In this document: positions 30,140 through 30,287 of the stretch, in pieces
How positions within the stretch are numbered: the first letter of the stretch is position 1
Layout of the letters: each line of letters starts with the position of its first letter
DNA from: SIG459 sp045538735
Lineage (GTDB): Bacteria; Bacillota; Clostridia; Oscillospirales; Oscillospiraceae
Direction of reading: 5' to 3'
Length of the DNA stretch: 30,287 nt
Assembly: GCA_045538735.1 (NCBI GenBank)
Contig: JAZSRY010000008.1
Location: forward strand, 1-30,287
Made by a program: the position numbers and the translations under genes
The notes under the pieces: generated by a model
Told to the model about the DNA's origin: nothing
The model's database searches: none
What the model saw: only the letters and a program-made list of their open reading frames with translations

Positions 30140-30287
30140 GTCTCCGACGGCCATATTCTTTTTGTGCCAGCAAAAAGAATATGGAAAGTCGTGGCGTTAA
30201 GAAAATGTGCCGGTGGCACATTTTTAGCCAAGACCGCAGCGGCTATGCCGCGAGGAGGGAAGTTATTAAGACCGACCTGTTCCCCCC
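30140..30287 (+). repeat. Composite intergenic repeat, copy 5 (cut by window end)
   Basis: 148 bases identical to 26136-26283 except for one base in the hairpin loop (TGCCAG for TGCCTG). The inner module has the same orientation as in copy 4. Confidence 0.9.

Noticed and set aside
60..30287. CRISPR array made of the dispersed repeats
   Set aside because: Copies are thousands of bases apart, of 50-290 bp, in both orientations, and no cas gene is present.

Overview
The window looks like a chromosomal stretch from a Gram-positive Clostridia-type bacterium, plausibly a gut Oscillospirales/Ruminococcaceae relative. This placement is an inference. It rests on the ecfA1-ecfA2-ecfT-truA gene order, a YtrA-type GntR/ABC operon, lipoproteins with Gram-positive lipoboxes, a DUF368 protein next to a phosphatidylserine synthase gene, consistent GGAGG ribosome sites and TTGACA/TATAAT promoters. 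No rRNA or ribosomal protein gene is present to fix the taxonomy. No phage, insertion sequence transposase or CRISPR array was found.

Layout from left to right. 1-620 is a noncoding repeat island. 764-1474 is a lipoprotein with three cysteine-rich 26-residue repeats. 1586-2463 is a five-tRNA cluster (Gly, Arg, His, Gln, Lys) followed by stacked hairpins and tRNA-like scraps. 2617-4775 holds a URO-D-family methyltransferase-like gene and a CobW-type GTPase gene. After a second repeat island come, on the minus strand, a trigger factor lacking its ribosome-binding domain (5161-6117) and an esterase (6526-7485), with a 77-residue orphan between them. 7660-9606 carries a DUF368 (PopT-like) gene, pssA and a low-molecular-weight protein tyrosine phosphatase. 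9646-10914 is an ArsB/NhaD-type ion transporter on the minus strand. 11084-14403 is uvrB overlapping a MATE exporter gene. 14400-17517 is a FecCD-type ABC importer operon behind a leader with an intrinsic terminator and a competing antiterminator.

The right third is mostly minus strand. A promoter at 25809-25837 heads a tightly packed run: methyltransferase, ecfA1, ecfA2, ecfT, a 32-codon membrane microprotein, truA, cvpA, a zinc-finger/Clp ATPase fusion and a small membrane protein. A repeat island (25900-26630) separates it from a self-regulated GntR-ABC operon (26678-30050). The window ends inside a fifth copy of the composite repeat.

The most interesting signals are three. First, the 14434-14622 leader has the layout of a transcriptional OFF riboswitch but matches no class I recognise. 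Second, a five-copy composite intergenic repeat has a 14-bp hairpin with a compensatory base-pair change between copies, and an internal module that is inverted in one copy. Third, an unlisted 32-codon gene is coupled to truA by a TGATG overlap.
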